Assembly: GCF_003334855.1 (NCBI RefSeq)
Contig: NZ_QOWE01000025.1
Span: forward strand, 62,001 to 126,000
DNA: 64,000 nt
Source of the DNA: Larkinella punicea
GTDB lineage: Bacteria > Bacteroidota > Bacteroidia > Cytophagales > Spirosomataceae
Reading direction: 5' to 3'
Part shown: piece by piece, positions 16,011 through 25,469 of the stretch
Layout: each line of letters begins with the position of its first letter
Numbering within the stretch: the first letter of the stretch is position 1
Program-made: the position numbers and the translations under genes
The notes under the pieces: model-generated
Told to the model about the DNA's origin: nothing
What the model saw: only the letters and a program-made list of their open reading frames with translations
The model's database searches: none

Positions 16011-17987
16011 TCAGTGCATCAACTGCTCCCGCTTTTCCCGGTTGGATGAGGCCGAACGGGTGAAAACCAGTTCCGTTTTTACCTCCGGTTTTGCACTGTC
16101 GAGCATGCGGACCAGGGTCGACTCCACCGTGGGCCGGTCATCGTCGAAATCGCCGTGGTGGAGTGAGGTCGATCGCTTCTTCGGGTCTTTGGATTCGTTG
16201 TTGGGAGACTGAACCCAATCGACATTTTTGGCTTTAAAGAGATCGGATAGGCTCTGATCAAAGTATTTTTTTTCGGTTTTGTCCAAGGCTTTTGCGATGA
16301 ATTTGGCCATGCCGAGGATGGGTTCCCCTTCGCGGAAAAACGGAATTCGACCCTGGGTTTCGAACGCATTCGAGACCAGATACAGCAGCGATTTGTTGTA
16401 AATCCGGGCGCAATGGTCGTCCTGTTCAGCTTCGTCGGTCAGGGTATACAGTGCAAACCGGTTGATTTTTTTGGCTTTCAGAGCAGGTACGTAGGCTTCC
16501 TTGAACAGTTTGACCGTGCAGGCCGGTGCCCAAAGGGTGCAGGATTCGATCTTTAACCCAAATTCTTTCGTAAGTGCCTGAATAAAGGGGGCGTGAAAAA
16601 TACTACCGGCACTGTGTCCGACAATATGAATTTCCAGATCCGTCTGTGTCGCTAGTTTGGCAATTTCCTGGAGAGCAATTCGCGCCCCGCCGGTTGCCTT
16701 CGTCGTGGCCAGAAAAGCATTTTCCTTCATTTCGTCCCACTGCATTTTTCCCATCAGCATCCGCGCCACCGGTTCCAGCGCGTCGTCGAGCCGGTCTAGC
16801 ATGAAATCTTTGCTGGCGTCCAGAATGCCTTCGGGCCGACGGCGTTTGAGGGCATCCTGCAAAATGTTGGTGGTCGTTGTCCAGAAATCGGTGTGCCAGA
16901 TGAACGAAACCGGATATACTTCGGCATCCATCAGCGCGGCCCGGTAGTCGGCCAGACGCTGCACGGCAGATTCTTCCCCGACCAAACCGCCATGTGCGTA
17001 TAGAAGTAACCGTTTCTTTTTCCAATTCTGCGTTACCCGAAGAAAATCGTCCTGAAAAATCGTTCTCACTTCGTCGGCGGAGGTTCCGAAGCTGCCGCCT
17101 TCGTTCAGTTTGCCGTCGTTGCCAATGCTGATGATGTGCGGACGCAGGTCGGCAAAGGCGTAGGCATTCGATTTGCCGGAAGAGGCCGAATTGCTGATGG
17201 CAATGGATTGGGGTTTGTAGAGCATTACGGGCGCACCCAGGCGCGCTACCCAGACATCGGTGCCGTGGGTGAGCCAGTCGTCGTAGGAAATCTGGGCAAA
17301 ACCGCCTTTTCCCCAATCCGGTCCCCACGAATTCTGAATCCAGAAACCGTTCTGGTCATACGCGACAATCGCAAAGGCATGCCCACCCAGAACTTTCTCC
17401 GGGAACGAAATCAATCCGTCCGACCCAACCTTCTCCCAGCCCTCGTGAACGGTGGCCGTCGCGTACAGAATGCCGACTTCGGCCATTGCCGTGTGCATCG
17501 ATACCAGATCTTTGTGATTCACCCGGTAATAGGCTCCCAGTGGGCGGTTCAGGGCATCGGAGGTTCGCTGTTCCGTCAATCGCTCGTTCCGGGCCGCTGC
17601 CTGATAAGGCCAGTGTTCGTCGGCGCAAATCCCGTGTTTGTGCCAGCCTTTCATGGCACCCCGCGCACTCGATCCGCTGTATTCTTCGCCGGGCCACTCA
17701 TCGTAGCGCCGGGCCATTTCGTAGAGCATCCGCGCACTGACCGGATTGGGATCGGCAACGACCTTCCGACGGCGCAGCAGATAATTGGCAACCGTAGCCA
17801 GCCCAAACCCCGTACAGGCGCCTTCCTGACCCTGGTCGAGAATGGGCACCTCCCAGGCCTGGTAGTCGTTGAGTGTGATCCTGATCGGTACTTCATACAG
17901 ATTGGGAACATAGATTTTGTCGCGAAAATCCAGGGTGTCGGGTCGCGCGTTGTAGGTGCGTTCGACGGTGGTGGTTGGGGCAGACAT
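16011..17987 (-). CDS. Papain-like (C1) peptidase fused to alpha/beta hydrolase domain
   Basis: 658 residues without signal peptide or membrane segment. Residues about 15-255 are a C1A-type cysteine peptidase without a long propeptide: oxyanion Q52 and nucleophile C58 in DQGQEGACTGFG, H203 in LGGHAFAIVAYD, N219 in WIQNSWGPDWGKGG. Residues about 325-600 form an alpha/beta hydrolase-like domain with LLLYAHGGLVGEE and nucleophile-elbow motif GHSAG (S459). The C-terminal 50 residues are charged and likely disordered. The gene begins 31 bases after the stop of the VWA-protein gene on the same strand, so the two form a probable operon. A protease and lipase-like hydrolase in one chain is unusual; its target is unknown. 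Confidence 0.85.
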   Translation of the reverse strand: MSAPTTTVERTYNARPDTLDFRDKIYVPNLYEVPIRITLNDYQAWEVPILDQGQEGACTGFGLATVANYLLRRRKVVADPNPVSARMLYEMARRYDEWPGEEYSGSSARGAMKGWHKHGICADEHWPYQAAARNERLTEQRTSDALNRPLGAYYRVNHKDLVSMHTAMAEVGILYATATVHEGWEKVGSDGLISFPEKVLGGHAFAIVAYDQNGFWIQNSWGPDWGKGGFAQISYDDWLTHGTDVWVARLGAPVMLYKPQSIAISNSASSGKSNAYAFADLRPHIISIGNDGKLNEGGSFGTSADEVRTIFQDDFLRVTQNWKKKRLLLYAHGGLVGEESAVQRLADYRAALMDAEVYPVSFIWHTDFWTTTTNILQDALKRRRPEGILDASKDFMLDRLDDALEPVARMLMGKMQWDEMKENAFLATTKATGGARIALQEIAKLATQTDLEIHIVGHSAGSIFHAPFIQALTKEFGLKIESCTLWAPACTVKLFKEAYVPALKAKKINRFALYTLTDEAEQDDHCARIYNKSLLYLVSNAFETQGRIPFFREGEPILGMAKFIAKALDKTEKKYFDQSLSDLFKAKNVDWVQSPNNESKDPKKRSTSLHHGDFDDDRPTVESTLVRMLDSAKPEVKTELVFTRSASSNREKREQLMH

Positions 17988-18018
17988 GAGGAGTTAAGAG
18001 TTAGGAGTTAACGGGGAT

Positions 18019-20664
18019 TCAGGGGGCTTTTCGGGCCTGGGCTTCCAGGATTAATTGTAACTGAGCTTTTGATTCAGTAACATGCTCATAACTGCCTTGC
18101 CCTAAGGTGGCTAACCTTTTCAGGTTGGCTGAATTAACCACGTTTCGACTAAAGGTTAACACTGTGAGATTGATCTCTTTACGGGCTGATTGTTCGACTA
18201 AATCAAACACTGGTTCGCTGATCGGGAATTCGCCATCGGTGGCCAGAATAATCCGGTTATTTCCCCAGGGAATGAAGTGCTTTGCGGCCAGTTTGTAGGC
18301 GGTTCGGATGCCGTCGTTGCCGTCGGTTTCGCCGGTCGACCGGAGCTGGTCGATGGCGTGGGCGATGTCGGCGGTTTTCGACCCGGAGGTGGGTGGCAAC
18401 ACCACTTTGGCTTTTCCCGAATACACCACGATCGAAACCTGATCTTCGGGCCGCAGCAACGGCAGCAGCGATTTGATGGATTTTTTCAGCAACGGCATCT
18501 TGTACGGCGACTCCATCGAGGCCGAAACATCCAGCAACAGCACCATGTTGTTGGTGGCAAAACCGTCCAGCGTGGGAGCCGCTTCGGTGGGTGCTGGCGC
18601 GGGTGTCGGCAGGGAAACCGGTGCCGGAAGGGTCGGAGCAGGTGCCGCCGGTTCCACTTTTTCAGCAACCGGCTCGATTCGCCTGGCGGTCACCGGTCGC
18701 CGGAACGCAAACAGGTTGGGTTCCATGATCGTTTTCAGAACGCCGGTTTTGGCCAGTTCGCTGAACTTGTTATACTGATAAACCAGTTCGTTGTTGTAGA
18801 AATAATAGAACGACTCGTAGGGGTGCGAACCCGTCGGAGAAGCCGGTTTTGCCGTTCGGGCTTTTTCGGCAAACCGCCCGGTATTTTCGGCCACGTCCTC
18901 ATAGGGCGAATAGGGACAAAGGCCGTTGCTGCGACCGTAGCGGGGCAGTCCTTTCAGGTTTTTATATTCATCCGTGATCAGCGCCCGGCGGTGTTCCTCC
19001 AGCTTTTCCGTCGCGGGAAGCTGCGGGGTTTCGTCCCCGTAATACGACCGAATGCCGAACAAAACCGTCTTGTTGTCGTCGATGGCTTTGAGCAGCGCGT
19101 TGCCGGCGAGGTGCCACGAGCTGGCCGGATTGGCCGGTTTGTAGCTCTCGTGAATCCGCCGAACGTCAGTATACAACTGCTCTTTTTTTTGATCGAAAAG
19201 GTCGAACAAAACGGCGTACCGATCCAGAATGGCGTCGGAATGCTTCAAACCGTCCTGTTCATACTGTTTTTCCTGCGTGTAGCCAATCAGTTCGATGCTA
19301 AGCCCATCCATTTCTTTCAGCATGTTCATCAGCACCTCCGTCTGTGCATTAATGGCGGTTCGGTACTCCGCCGGAATGGGTTTGCTGCCGTTGAGAAGAA
19401 GCTGGTAATCGGCCAGCGGCATTTTGTATTCCGTATGCGAATACATCAACTGACCCCGGCGCCGGTTGGGGTCCGGATAGCGGTGGTATTCGGCCGATGA
19501 CTGGTAGTTGCGCACCTGAACCTGGAGGTGATTCATTTGTCGCAGCGACTCGTTGATGAAGTCGATGTAGGCGTTCAGGGCGTGGAACGTGGCATCGGAA
19601 GCCGGAGCCGCCGACGGTTTGGTTTTGAACGGCACCCGCGGAAGATCCCGGAACGGTTCGGTGCGGGCGGTTTTCTGCGATGCCATTCCCGAAGATTCCA
19701 GGACAAAAACCGGGCAGAATTTGGGGAAATCCAGCAGGTGTTTGGTCGGGACACTGTACTTGACAAACGCCTGGTAATTCGACAGCAGATCGTTGTTGTA
19801 GTGATTGATCAGGCTCAGATACACGCTGTTGCCGTGTCGCGCCGACTTTTTGGCCTCAAAGGTATAGGTATTGATGGCATCCTGTTTCAGACCGAGAATG
19901 GATTGCAACGCACTTTTGAACGAACCGATCATGCTGGAAGCCGGGTAGGCGATGGCCGACTCATTTTTGCCAAAACCGGCCAGCACTTCGGCGTCGTGCA
20001 ACATGCTATCGCGGAGGCTATCCACGGGCCAACCCGAAGGCGCTTCTTCGTTGAGGGAAAACGGCCAGGACGACAGCGTTTGTTTTTCGCGAATCAGAAT
20101 TTGGACCATTTCGCGTTCCAGTTTCAGGTACAGATCGCTGGCGTCGTAGGGTTGATAAACGCGGTAAATCCGTTGAATCTGGCGAAAAAAAACGTCCCGT
20201 TTGCGGCTGATCTGTCCGGCCTGTTTCTGAAGGTCGGCCAGTAACGCATCCGATTTCTTCAAACCGTCACGTTGGTAATCGTTCAGCCGAACGTAGGTTT
20301 CCAGCGCTTTCCCCGACTGGTCGAACGCTTCGAGCAATTGCCAGAGGGCTTCCGCTTCTCCGTTGAGTTGCTGGCTTTCCTGCGCACTGAGGCCATTGTT
20401 GGTCGTTTCGAGGGCTTTTCGGTAGTAATATTCTTCCAGTGGCCCCGACGACGGCAGCCGGATCAGTGTGCCCGACCGGGTGCGAAACTGCTTCGTGGCC
20501 GCATAATACGATTGCAGCACCTGCATCCGGTCAAAAACGACATCGACCGACTGATTCAGAAAGGCAACGTACTGATTGAGGGCCTGTTGGGGCGGTTTTT
20601 CTGCAGGATTGTACGAACTATAAGCGCCAAGGGCCAGGAGGGCTAGAAAAAGAGACGTGTTCAT
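18019..20664 (-). CDS. Exported VWA-domain protein with duplicated N-terminal domain
   Basis: 881 residues. A short N-terminal hydrophobic segment (SLFLALLALGAYSSY) is signal-like. Residues about 28-310 and 350-640 are two copies of one helical domain: ALNQYVAFLNQSVD versus ALNAYIDFINESLR, LKKSDALLADLQK versus LKHSDAILDRYAV, IQRIYRVYQP versus VRRIHESYKP. A Pro/Ala-rich linker (about 665-700) leads to a C-terminal von Willebrand A domain with MIDAS motif D712-x-S714-x-S716 and D810 in LATDGEF. The VWA site should bind a divalent cation and a protein ligand. It heads the operon with the protease-hydrolase fusion. I do not recognise the duplicated domain. Confidence 0.85.
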   Translation of the reverse strand: MNTSLFLALLALGAYSSYNPAEKPPQQALNQYVAFLNQSVDVVFDRMQVLQSYYAATKQFRTRSGTLIRLPSSGPLEEYYYRKALETTNNGLSAQESQQLNGEAEALWQLLEAFDQSGKALETYVRLNDYQRDGLKKSDALLADLQKQAGQISRKRDVFFRQIQRIYRVYQPYDASDLYLKLEREMVQILIREKQTLSSWPFSLNEEAPSGWPVDSLRDSMLHDAEVLAGFGKNESAIAYPASSMIGSFKSALQSILGLKQDAINTYTFEAKKSARHGNSVYLSLINHYNNDLLSNYQAFVKYSVPTKHLLDFPKFCPVFVLESSGMASQKTARTEPFRDLPRVPFKTKPSAAPASDATFHALNAYIDFINESLRQMNHLQVQVRNYQSSAEYHRYPDPNRRRGQLMYSHTEYKMPLADYQLLLNGSKPIPAEYRTAINAQTEVLMNMLKEMDGLSIELIGYTQEKQYEQDGLKHSDAILDRYAVLFDLFDQKKEQLYTDVRRIHESYKPANPASSWHLAGNALLKAIDDNKTVLFGIRSYYGDETPQLPATEKLEEHRRALITDEYKNLKGLPRYGRSNGLCPYSPYEDVAENTGRFAEKARTAKPASPTGSHPYESFYYFYNNELVYQYNKFSELAKTGVLKTIMEPNLFAFRRPVTARRIEPVAEKVEPAAPAPTLPAPVSLPTPAPAPTEAAPTLDGFATNNMVLLLDVSASMESPYKMPLLKKSIKSLLPLLRPEDQVSIVVYSGKAKVVLPPTSGSKTADIAHAIDQLRSTGETDGNDGIRTAYKLAAKHFIPWGNNRIILATDGEFPISEPVFDLVEQSARKEINLTVLTFSRNVVNSANLKRLATLGQGSYEHVTESKAQLQLILEAQARKAP

Positions 20665-20798
20665 GATGGGGTGGGATGGTAGCAGCTAGCAAAGTCTGTC
20701 GAAGCGTCCTGTTGGTGACGCTAAGCAATTGGCCTGCAAGTTCTAACCTTTGATCGATGTTCCGATTACCGTTTACGAAAAACCCCAAACATCGCTTC

Positions 20799-21755
20799 TC
20801 ACTTGAACGCAGCCCGGCGCAAGCGGTCGTTGACGGCCCGGCCCAGCCCGGTTTCGGGGAGCAGGTCCGCAATAATGACATCGACATTAGACTGATCGAG
20901 CGCGCGCAGGGCAGCGAACAGGTTTTTGGCGGCTTCGGAAACGTCACCCGTAACGGACAAAATCTGCTGGTTCTCCAACGGAATCAACCGTGTCATCGCA
21001 TCAAAGGCCAGCACCCCAATGCGCTCGGGTTTGTGGGTCGCCAGCGCTTGCTCCGGGGTTTTGAGAAAAAGCGGTTTTCGGGGCGCGTAATGGCTGCTCA
21101 ACATGCCCGGTGCCTTTGGGTTGGAGGTCGAATGGCTGCGGACCGATACCTTTCCGACAATGCTTTCCAGTTTTTCCAGGGTCATGCCGCCCAGCCGGTA
21201 CACAATCGGGCCACCTTCGACAAACCCAATGATGGTCGATTCGATGCCTACCGTGGAGGAGCCGCCATCCAGCACATACGGAATCTGGTCGCCCAACTGA
21301 TCGGCAACGTGCCGGGCGGTGGTGGGGCTGATGTAGCCGAAGGGATTGGCACTCGGAGCCGCCAGCGGAAAATCCAGCAAAGCGAGCAATTTGAGCGCCA
21401 TCGGATGGTTCGGAATCCGGATCGCCACGTTTTCCAGACCCGAGGTGACGAGATCCGGAATGATCGGTTTTTTGGGTAATAAAATCGTCAGTGGGCCGGG
21501 CCAGAACCGCTCCGCGAGCCGACGCGCCGGTTCCGGAATCCGCGTCACGAACGACTCGACCTTGTCGATTGAATCGGTATGAACGATGAGTGGATCGAAC
21601 GAAGGACGGTTTTTGACCTTGAAGATGTCCAGAACGGCATCCGGATTCAGGGCGTTGCCCGCCAGTCCATACACGGTTTCGGTGGGCAGTCCGATCACTT
21701 TTCCCGCTTCCAGGAAGTCTTTTGCCTTTTGAACGTCTGTTCCAATTTGTGCCAT
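20799..21755 (-). CDS. sua5: L-threonylcarbamoyladenylate synthase, Sua5 type
   Basis: 318 residues. The N-terminal two-thirds are the YrdC/Sua5 catalytic fold: GKVIGLPTETVYGLAGNAL, KNRPSFDPLIVH, PLAAPSANPFGYISPT and DGGSSTVGIESTII. A C-terminal Sua5-specific extension of about 100 residues follows, distinguishing it from short YrdC proteins. The enzyme makes threonylcarbamoyl-AMP from threonine, bicarbonate and ATP, the first step of t6A formation at position 37 of ANN-decoding tRNAs, in the cytoplasm. It is a housekeeping gene, transcribed away from the divergent YCII gene. Confidence 0.95.
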   Translation of the reverse strand: MAQIGTDVQKAKDFLEAGKVIGLPTETVYGLAGNALNPDAVLDIFKVKNRPSFDPLIVHTDSIDKVESFVTRIPEPARRLAERFWPGPLTILLPKKPIIPDLVTSGLENVAIRIPNHPMALKLLALLDFPLAAPSANPFGYISPTTARHVADQLGDQIPYVLDGGSSTVGIESTIIGFVEGGPIVYRLGGMTLEKLESIVGKVSVRSHSTSNPKAPGMLSSHYAPRKPLFLKTPEQALATHKPERIGVLAFDAMTRLIPLENQQILSVTGDVSEAAKNLFAALRALDQSNVDVIIADLLPETGLGRAVNDRLRRAAFK

Positions 21756-21865
21756 GCCGCAAAGGTACGATTTTGAAAAAATATTTTATTTTCCTGTCCG
21801 GTTTCCATTCCTTCGTTCGTCTTAGCGTCAAAAATCAACTCATCACGTTTAACCGCAGTATACCA

Positions 21866-22219
21866 ATGGAAAAATTCATGCTGATCTTCCACGGACCACA
21901 AATGGACGAAACCGCCTTTCAGGAGCTGTCACCCGAAGACTTTCAGGCCGAAATCGAGAAATGGAACACCTGGATTGGCGGAATTGCCGCTCAGGGAAAA
22001 ATGATCGCAACCGAAGCGTTGCTGCCCGCCGGGAAAGTGCTGACCAACGGCGGCAAAGTGGTCACCGACGGCCCGTTTACGGAAGGCAAAGAAATCGTGG
22101 GCGGCTACATGCTTTTAACCGCCGACACCTTCGACGAAGCCATCGAACTGGCGCAGGGCTGCCCCATGTTTGAAACCGGCGGAAAAGTGGAAGTACGGCA
22201 GATTCAGAAGTTTGAATAA
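21866..22219 (+). CDS. YCII-related (DGPF) protein paired with ECF42-type sigma factor
   Basis: 117 residues from the ATG at 21866; earlier in-frame codons overlap the divergent Sua5 gene and give no conserved sequence. The fold is the dimeric ferredoxin-like YCII domain, with the family hallmark VTDGPFTEGKE and the C-terminal ELAQGCPMF and VEVRQI segments. Genes of this DGPF type sit next to ECF42 sigma factors across many phyla, and the DGPF protein is thought to act in the same regulatory response. Here the sigma-factor gene follows on the same strand after 112 bases, occupied by a long AT-rich palindrome. Confidence 0.9.
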   Translation: MEKFMLIFHGPQMDETAFQELSPEDFQAEIEKWNTWIGGIAAQGKMIATEALLPAGKVLTNGGKVVTDGPFTEGKEIVGGYMLLTADTFDEAIELAQGCPMFETGGKVEVRQIQKFE

Positions 22220-22221
22220 AT

Positions 22222-22320
22222 GAAATTTCAAATGTAAAATGATGAACGCCAAATGTAAAAATAGCTGGATACGCCATTCACTTTTACATTTGACGTTCAT
22301 CATTTTACATTTGAAATTCC
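22222..22320. repeat. AT-rich palindrome between DGPF and sigma-factor genes
   Basis: Arms at 22222-22260 and 22282-22320 (39 bp, two mismatches). Shares the words ATGATGAA and AAATGTAAAA with the palindrome at 32434-32534, placing both in one family. It lies three bases after the DGPF stop and ends 11 bases before the sigma-factor start. Confidence 0.88.
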
Positions 22321-22331
22321 TTTAAAAATCC

Positions 22332-23576
22332 GTGTCATCTTCCGATTCTTCCCAACTCGTCGCGCACCTTTTCCGGCATGAAGCAGGCCGGATGGTTTCG
22401 GTATTGGCGGCCATGCTGGGGTTCGACCGGATTGAGCTGGCGGAGGATATTGTGCAGGATGCGATGGTGCAGGCGCTGCGAAGCTGGCCGTTTCAGGGCA
22501 TTCCCGAAAACCCCTCGGCCTGGCTCTACCGGGTAGCCAAAAACAAGGCTTTGGATGTGGTTCGTCGCGAGAAATTGTTCCGGCAAATCAGCGGAGACTG
22601 GGCCAGCGAACGGCAGGAAGAAGAAATGATGGAGCGGTTTTTTTTCGAAGACGAGATCAACGACAGCCAGTTGCGGATGCTGTTTGCCTGCTGCCATCCG
22701 TCGCTACCGTTCGAGTCGAAGGTGGCGATGTGTCTGAAAATTCTGTGCGGATTGAGCATCCGCGAAATTGCCAACGCTTTTCTGACCAGCGAAGAAACCA
22801 TCACCAAGCGGATTTATCGGGCCAAAGAGAAAATTCGTGCCAACGAAATCCGCCTGGAAGTGCCGACCGGGCCGCAATTGCCCATCCGCGTGAATGCGGT
22901 TTTGAAAAGCATTTATCTATTGTTTAATGAAGGCTACACTTCGTCGCACCCCGATACGCTCATCCGGCAGGATTTGTGCGAAGAAGCCATGCGCCTGACG
23001 TTGCTGCTGACCCAAACACCCCGGACGGCCACCCCTTCGGCTCATGCTTTGCTGGCGTTGATGTGTTTCCAGGTAGCCCGCTTCGAGGCCCGGACGGATG
23101 CAACGGGTGCCATCATTCTCCTGAAAGATCAGGATCGGACGCAATGGAACCGGGCGCTGATTGCGCAGGGAAAACGCCAACTGACGGCTTCGGCGACAGG
23201 CAGTGAACTCTCTGCATACCACCTTGAAGCCGCCATTGCCCTACAGCATTGCCTGGCACCATCCTACGAAAAAACAGACTGGCCGACCATCCTCAACTAT
23301 TACGATTTGCTGCTCGACCGGAAACCCGGCCCCATTGTGGCGCTGAACCGGGCGGTGGCGCTCGCCGAAGTAGATGGCCCCATGGAGGCCCTGCTGGCGG
23401 TTTTACAAATCAAGGAACTGGAAACGAATCAGTATTACCATGCGATTCTGGGTGACCTGTATGCCCAACTCCACCAGACCGACCGCGCCCGCCAGCATTA
23501 CCAGCGCGCCCTGCACCTCACCTCGTCCGGAGCCGAAAAACAGTTGCTCCGCAAAAAAATCGAAACACTCGTGTAG
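22332..23576 (+). CDS. ECF42-type RNA polymerase sigma factor with C-terminal TPR-like extension
   Basis: 414 residues starting at GTG (22332). Region 2 is at about 10-75 (ELAEDIVQDAMVQALRSWPF) and region 4 at about 120-175 (GLSIREIANAFLTSEETITKRIYRAKEKI). The remaining 230 residues are a helical, TPR-like extension (DUF6596 type, with NEGYTSS near 200). This architecture and the neighbouring DGPF gene define ECF42. These sigma factors lack an anti-sigma gene; the extension is thought to control or mediate activity. Targets usually include the DGPF gene itself. No -35/-10 motif was assigned here. Confidence 0.92.
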   Translation: MSSSDSSQLVAHLFRHEAGRMVSVLAAMLGFDRIELAEDIVQDAMVQALRSWPFQGIPENPSAWLYRVAKNKALDVVRREKLFRQISGDWASERQEEEMMERFFFEDEINDSQLRMLFACCHPSLPFESKVAMCLKILCGLSIREIANAFLTSEETITKRIYRAKEKIRANEIRLEVPTGPQLPIRVNAVLKSIYLLFNEGYTSSHPDTLIRQDLCEEAMRLTLLLTQTPRTATPSAHALLALMCFQVARFEARTDATGAIILLKDQDRTQWNRALIAQGKRQLTASATGSELSAYHLEAAIALQHCLAPSYEKTDWPTILNYYDLLLDRKPGPIVALNRAVALAEVDGPMEALLAVLQIKELETNQYYHAILGDLYAQLHQTDRARQHYQRALHLTSSGAEKQLLRKKIETLV

Positions 23577-23719
23577 TCTCCCGAACGGTTTTAGGAGTAA
23601 TTAAGGCAGTGGATAGTTGCTTTTCTGTTAAAAAAATGGATATTTAACCCATTCGGTATTACTTTTAGCAGCGTATTCACGTAATCACTTCAGTGACCTA
23701 CTCACTAAACCAAAATTCA

Positions 23720-25462
23720 ATGGATGTTCCACAAATAAAAAAGGCAGCGAAAGTTTACGACGTTGTCATTGTTGGCTCAGGAGCCGGGGGCGGAATGGCG
23801 GCTTATCAGCTTTCCAAGGCAGGTGCAACAGTTTGTTTGCTCGAAGCCGGGGGGTATTTCGATCCCGCTGATCCTAAGTATATTAACCAGTTAAAATGGG
23901 CGTATGAGTCGCCCCGCCGTGGTGCCGGAACAACGCGCGCGTTTGGTGATTTCGATGCGGCCTGGGGCGGTTGGGAAATTGAAGGGGAACCGTATTCGGC
24001 CGTCAAAGGCACCGAATTTCACTGGTTCCGTTCCCGGATGCTGGGCGGACGGACCAACCACTGGGGCCGGATTTCGCTGCGGATGGGTCCCGATGATTTC
24101 AAACGGAAAAGCTTAACGGGAATTGGTGAAGACTGGCCACTCGGCTACGAAGACTACGCGCCCTATTACGACAAAGTAGACGACCTGATTGGGGTGTTTG
24201 GCTCAAAAGAAGGGCTTCGGGATGCACCCGATGGCCGGTTTTTGCCGCCACCCAAACCACGTCTGCACGAATTGATGATCAAGAAAGCCGGGAAGAGCAT
24301 CGGTGTGCCGGTTATTCCCTCGCGGCTTTCGATTCTGACCAAACCCATTCACGACCGGGGCGGCTGTTTCTACTGCGCCCAGTGCGGCCGGGCCTGTCAG
24401 GCCTACGCTGACTTCTCGTCGTCGTCGGTGTTGTGTATTCCGGCGGTGAAAACCGGTCGGGTTACGCTGATCAACGGCGCGATGGCCCGTGAAGTGATTA
24501 CGGATGCCAAAACCGGCCTGGCAACCGGCGTTTCCTACGTCGATGTGCCGACCATGACCGAGCAATCGGTGATGGGTAAAGTGGTGGTTCTGGCGGCCAG
24601 TACCTGCGAAACGGCGCGTTTGCTGCTCAACTCCAAGTCGGCCCGTTTCCAGAACGGACTCGCTAATTCCAGCGGTGTGGTTGGAAAATACCTCAACGAC
24701 TCAACGGGTGCTTCACGCGGGGCCTTCATTCCGGCCCTGATGGATCGCAAGCGGTATAACGAAGATGGCGTGGGCGGTGCGCACGTTTATTCGCCCTGGT
24801 GGCTCGACAACAAGAAACTCGATTTCCCACGCGGCTATCACATCGAATACGGTGGCGGTATGGGTATGCCGATGTACGGTTTTGGCTTTGGCATGGAAGG
24901 CCGGAACAGCATTGTGCCGGGTCGCGATGGCAAGCCGAAAGCGGCCGGTGGCTACGGTGCGGATCTGAAAGACGACTTCCGCCGGTTCTACGGGGCCAAC
25001 ATTGGGATGGCCGGTCGGGGCGAACCCGTGCCGCTGGAAAGCAACTACTGCGAAATTGACCCGAACACGGTTGATAAATACGGGATTCCGACGCTGCGTT
25101 TCAACTACAAATGGGGCGAAGCGGAGATCAAGCAGGCCAAACACATGCAGGATACCTTCGAGGAGATCATTCATGCGATGGGCGGTATTGCGCTGGGTAA
25201 AAAACCGGGTCCGGAAACCAACTATGGTCTGGAGGCTCCCGGCAAAATTATCCACGAAATCGGTACGGCGCGGATGGGGAACGACCCGAAAAACTCGGTA
25301 CTGAACAAGTATTCGCAGGCGCACGACGTCAAGAATCTGTTCGTGGTCGATGCGGCTGCTTTCCCGTCGCAGGGCGACAAAAACGTGACGTGGACGATCC
25401 TGGCCAACTCCTGGCGGACTTCCGACTACATCATCGATCAGGTCAAACAAAAGAATATCTAA
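23720..25462 (+). CDS. GMC-family FAD oxidoreductase (sugar/glycoside dehydrogenase catalytic subunit)
   Basis: 580 residues from ATG 23720; a GTG at 23693 would add nine residues. The FAD-binding dinucleotide motif VVIVGSGAGGG is at 15-25, followed by CLLEAGGYF. A Cys-rich insert CFYCAQCGRAC lies near residue 220, and the C-terminal GMC signature region has HEIGTARMG and VVDAAAFPSQGDKNVT. No signal peptide is seen; with a Tat-bearing subunit gene 109 bases downstream it is probably exported by hitch-hiking. The pair resembles gluconate 2-dehydrogenase and glucoside 3-dehydrogenase, which oxidise sugars in the periplasm and pass electrons to a cytochrome. No cytochrome gene is nearby. Confidence 0.9.
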   Translation: MDVPQIKKAAKVYDVVIVGSGAGGGMAAYQLSKAGATVCLLEAGGYFDPADPKYINQLKWAYESPRRGAGTTRAFGDFDAAWGGWEIEGEPYSAVKGTEFHWFRSRMLGGRTNHWGRISLRMGPDDFKRKSLTGIGEDWPLGYEDYAPYYDKVDDLIGVFGSKEGLRDAPDGRFLPPPKPRLHELMIKKAGKSIGVPVIPSRLSILTKPIHDRGGCFYCAQCGRACQAYADFSSSSVLCIPAVKTGRVTLINGAMAREVITDAKTGLATGVSYVDVPTMTEQSVMGKVVVLAASTCETARLLLNSKSARFQNGLANSSGVVGKYLNDSTGASRGAFIPALMDRKRYNEDGVGGAHVYSPWWLDNKKLDFPRGYHIEYGGGMGMPMYGFGFGMEGRNSIVPGRDGKPKAAGGYGADLKDDFRRFYGANIGMAGRGEPVPLESNYCEIDPNTVDKYGIPTLRFNYKWGEAEIKQAKHMQDTFEEIIHAMGGIALGKKPGPETNYGLEAPGKIIHEIGTARMGNDPKNSVLNKYSQAHDVKNLFVVDAAAFPSQGDKNVTWTILANSWRTSDYIIDQVKQKNI

Positions 25463-25469
25463 ACCTCCG

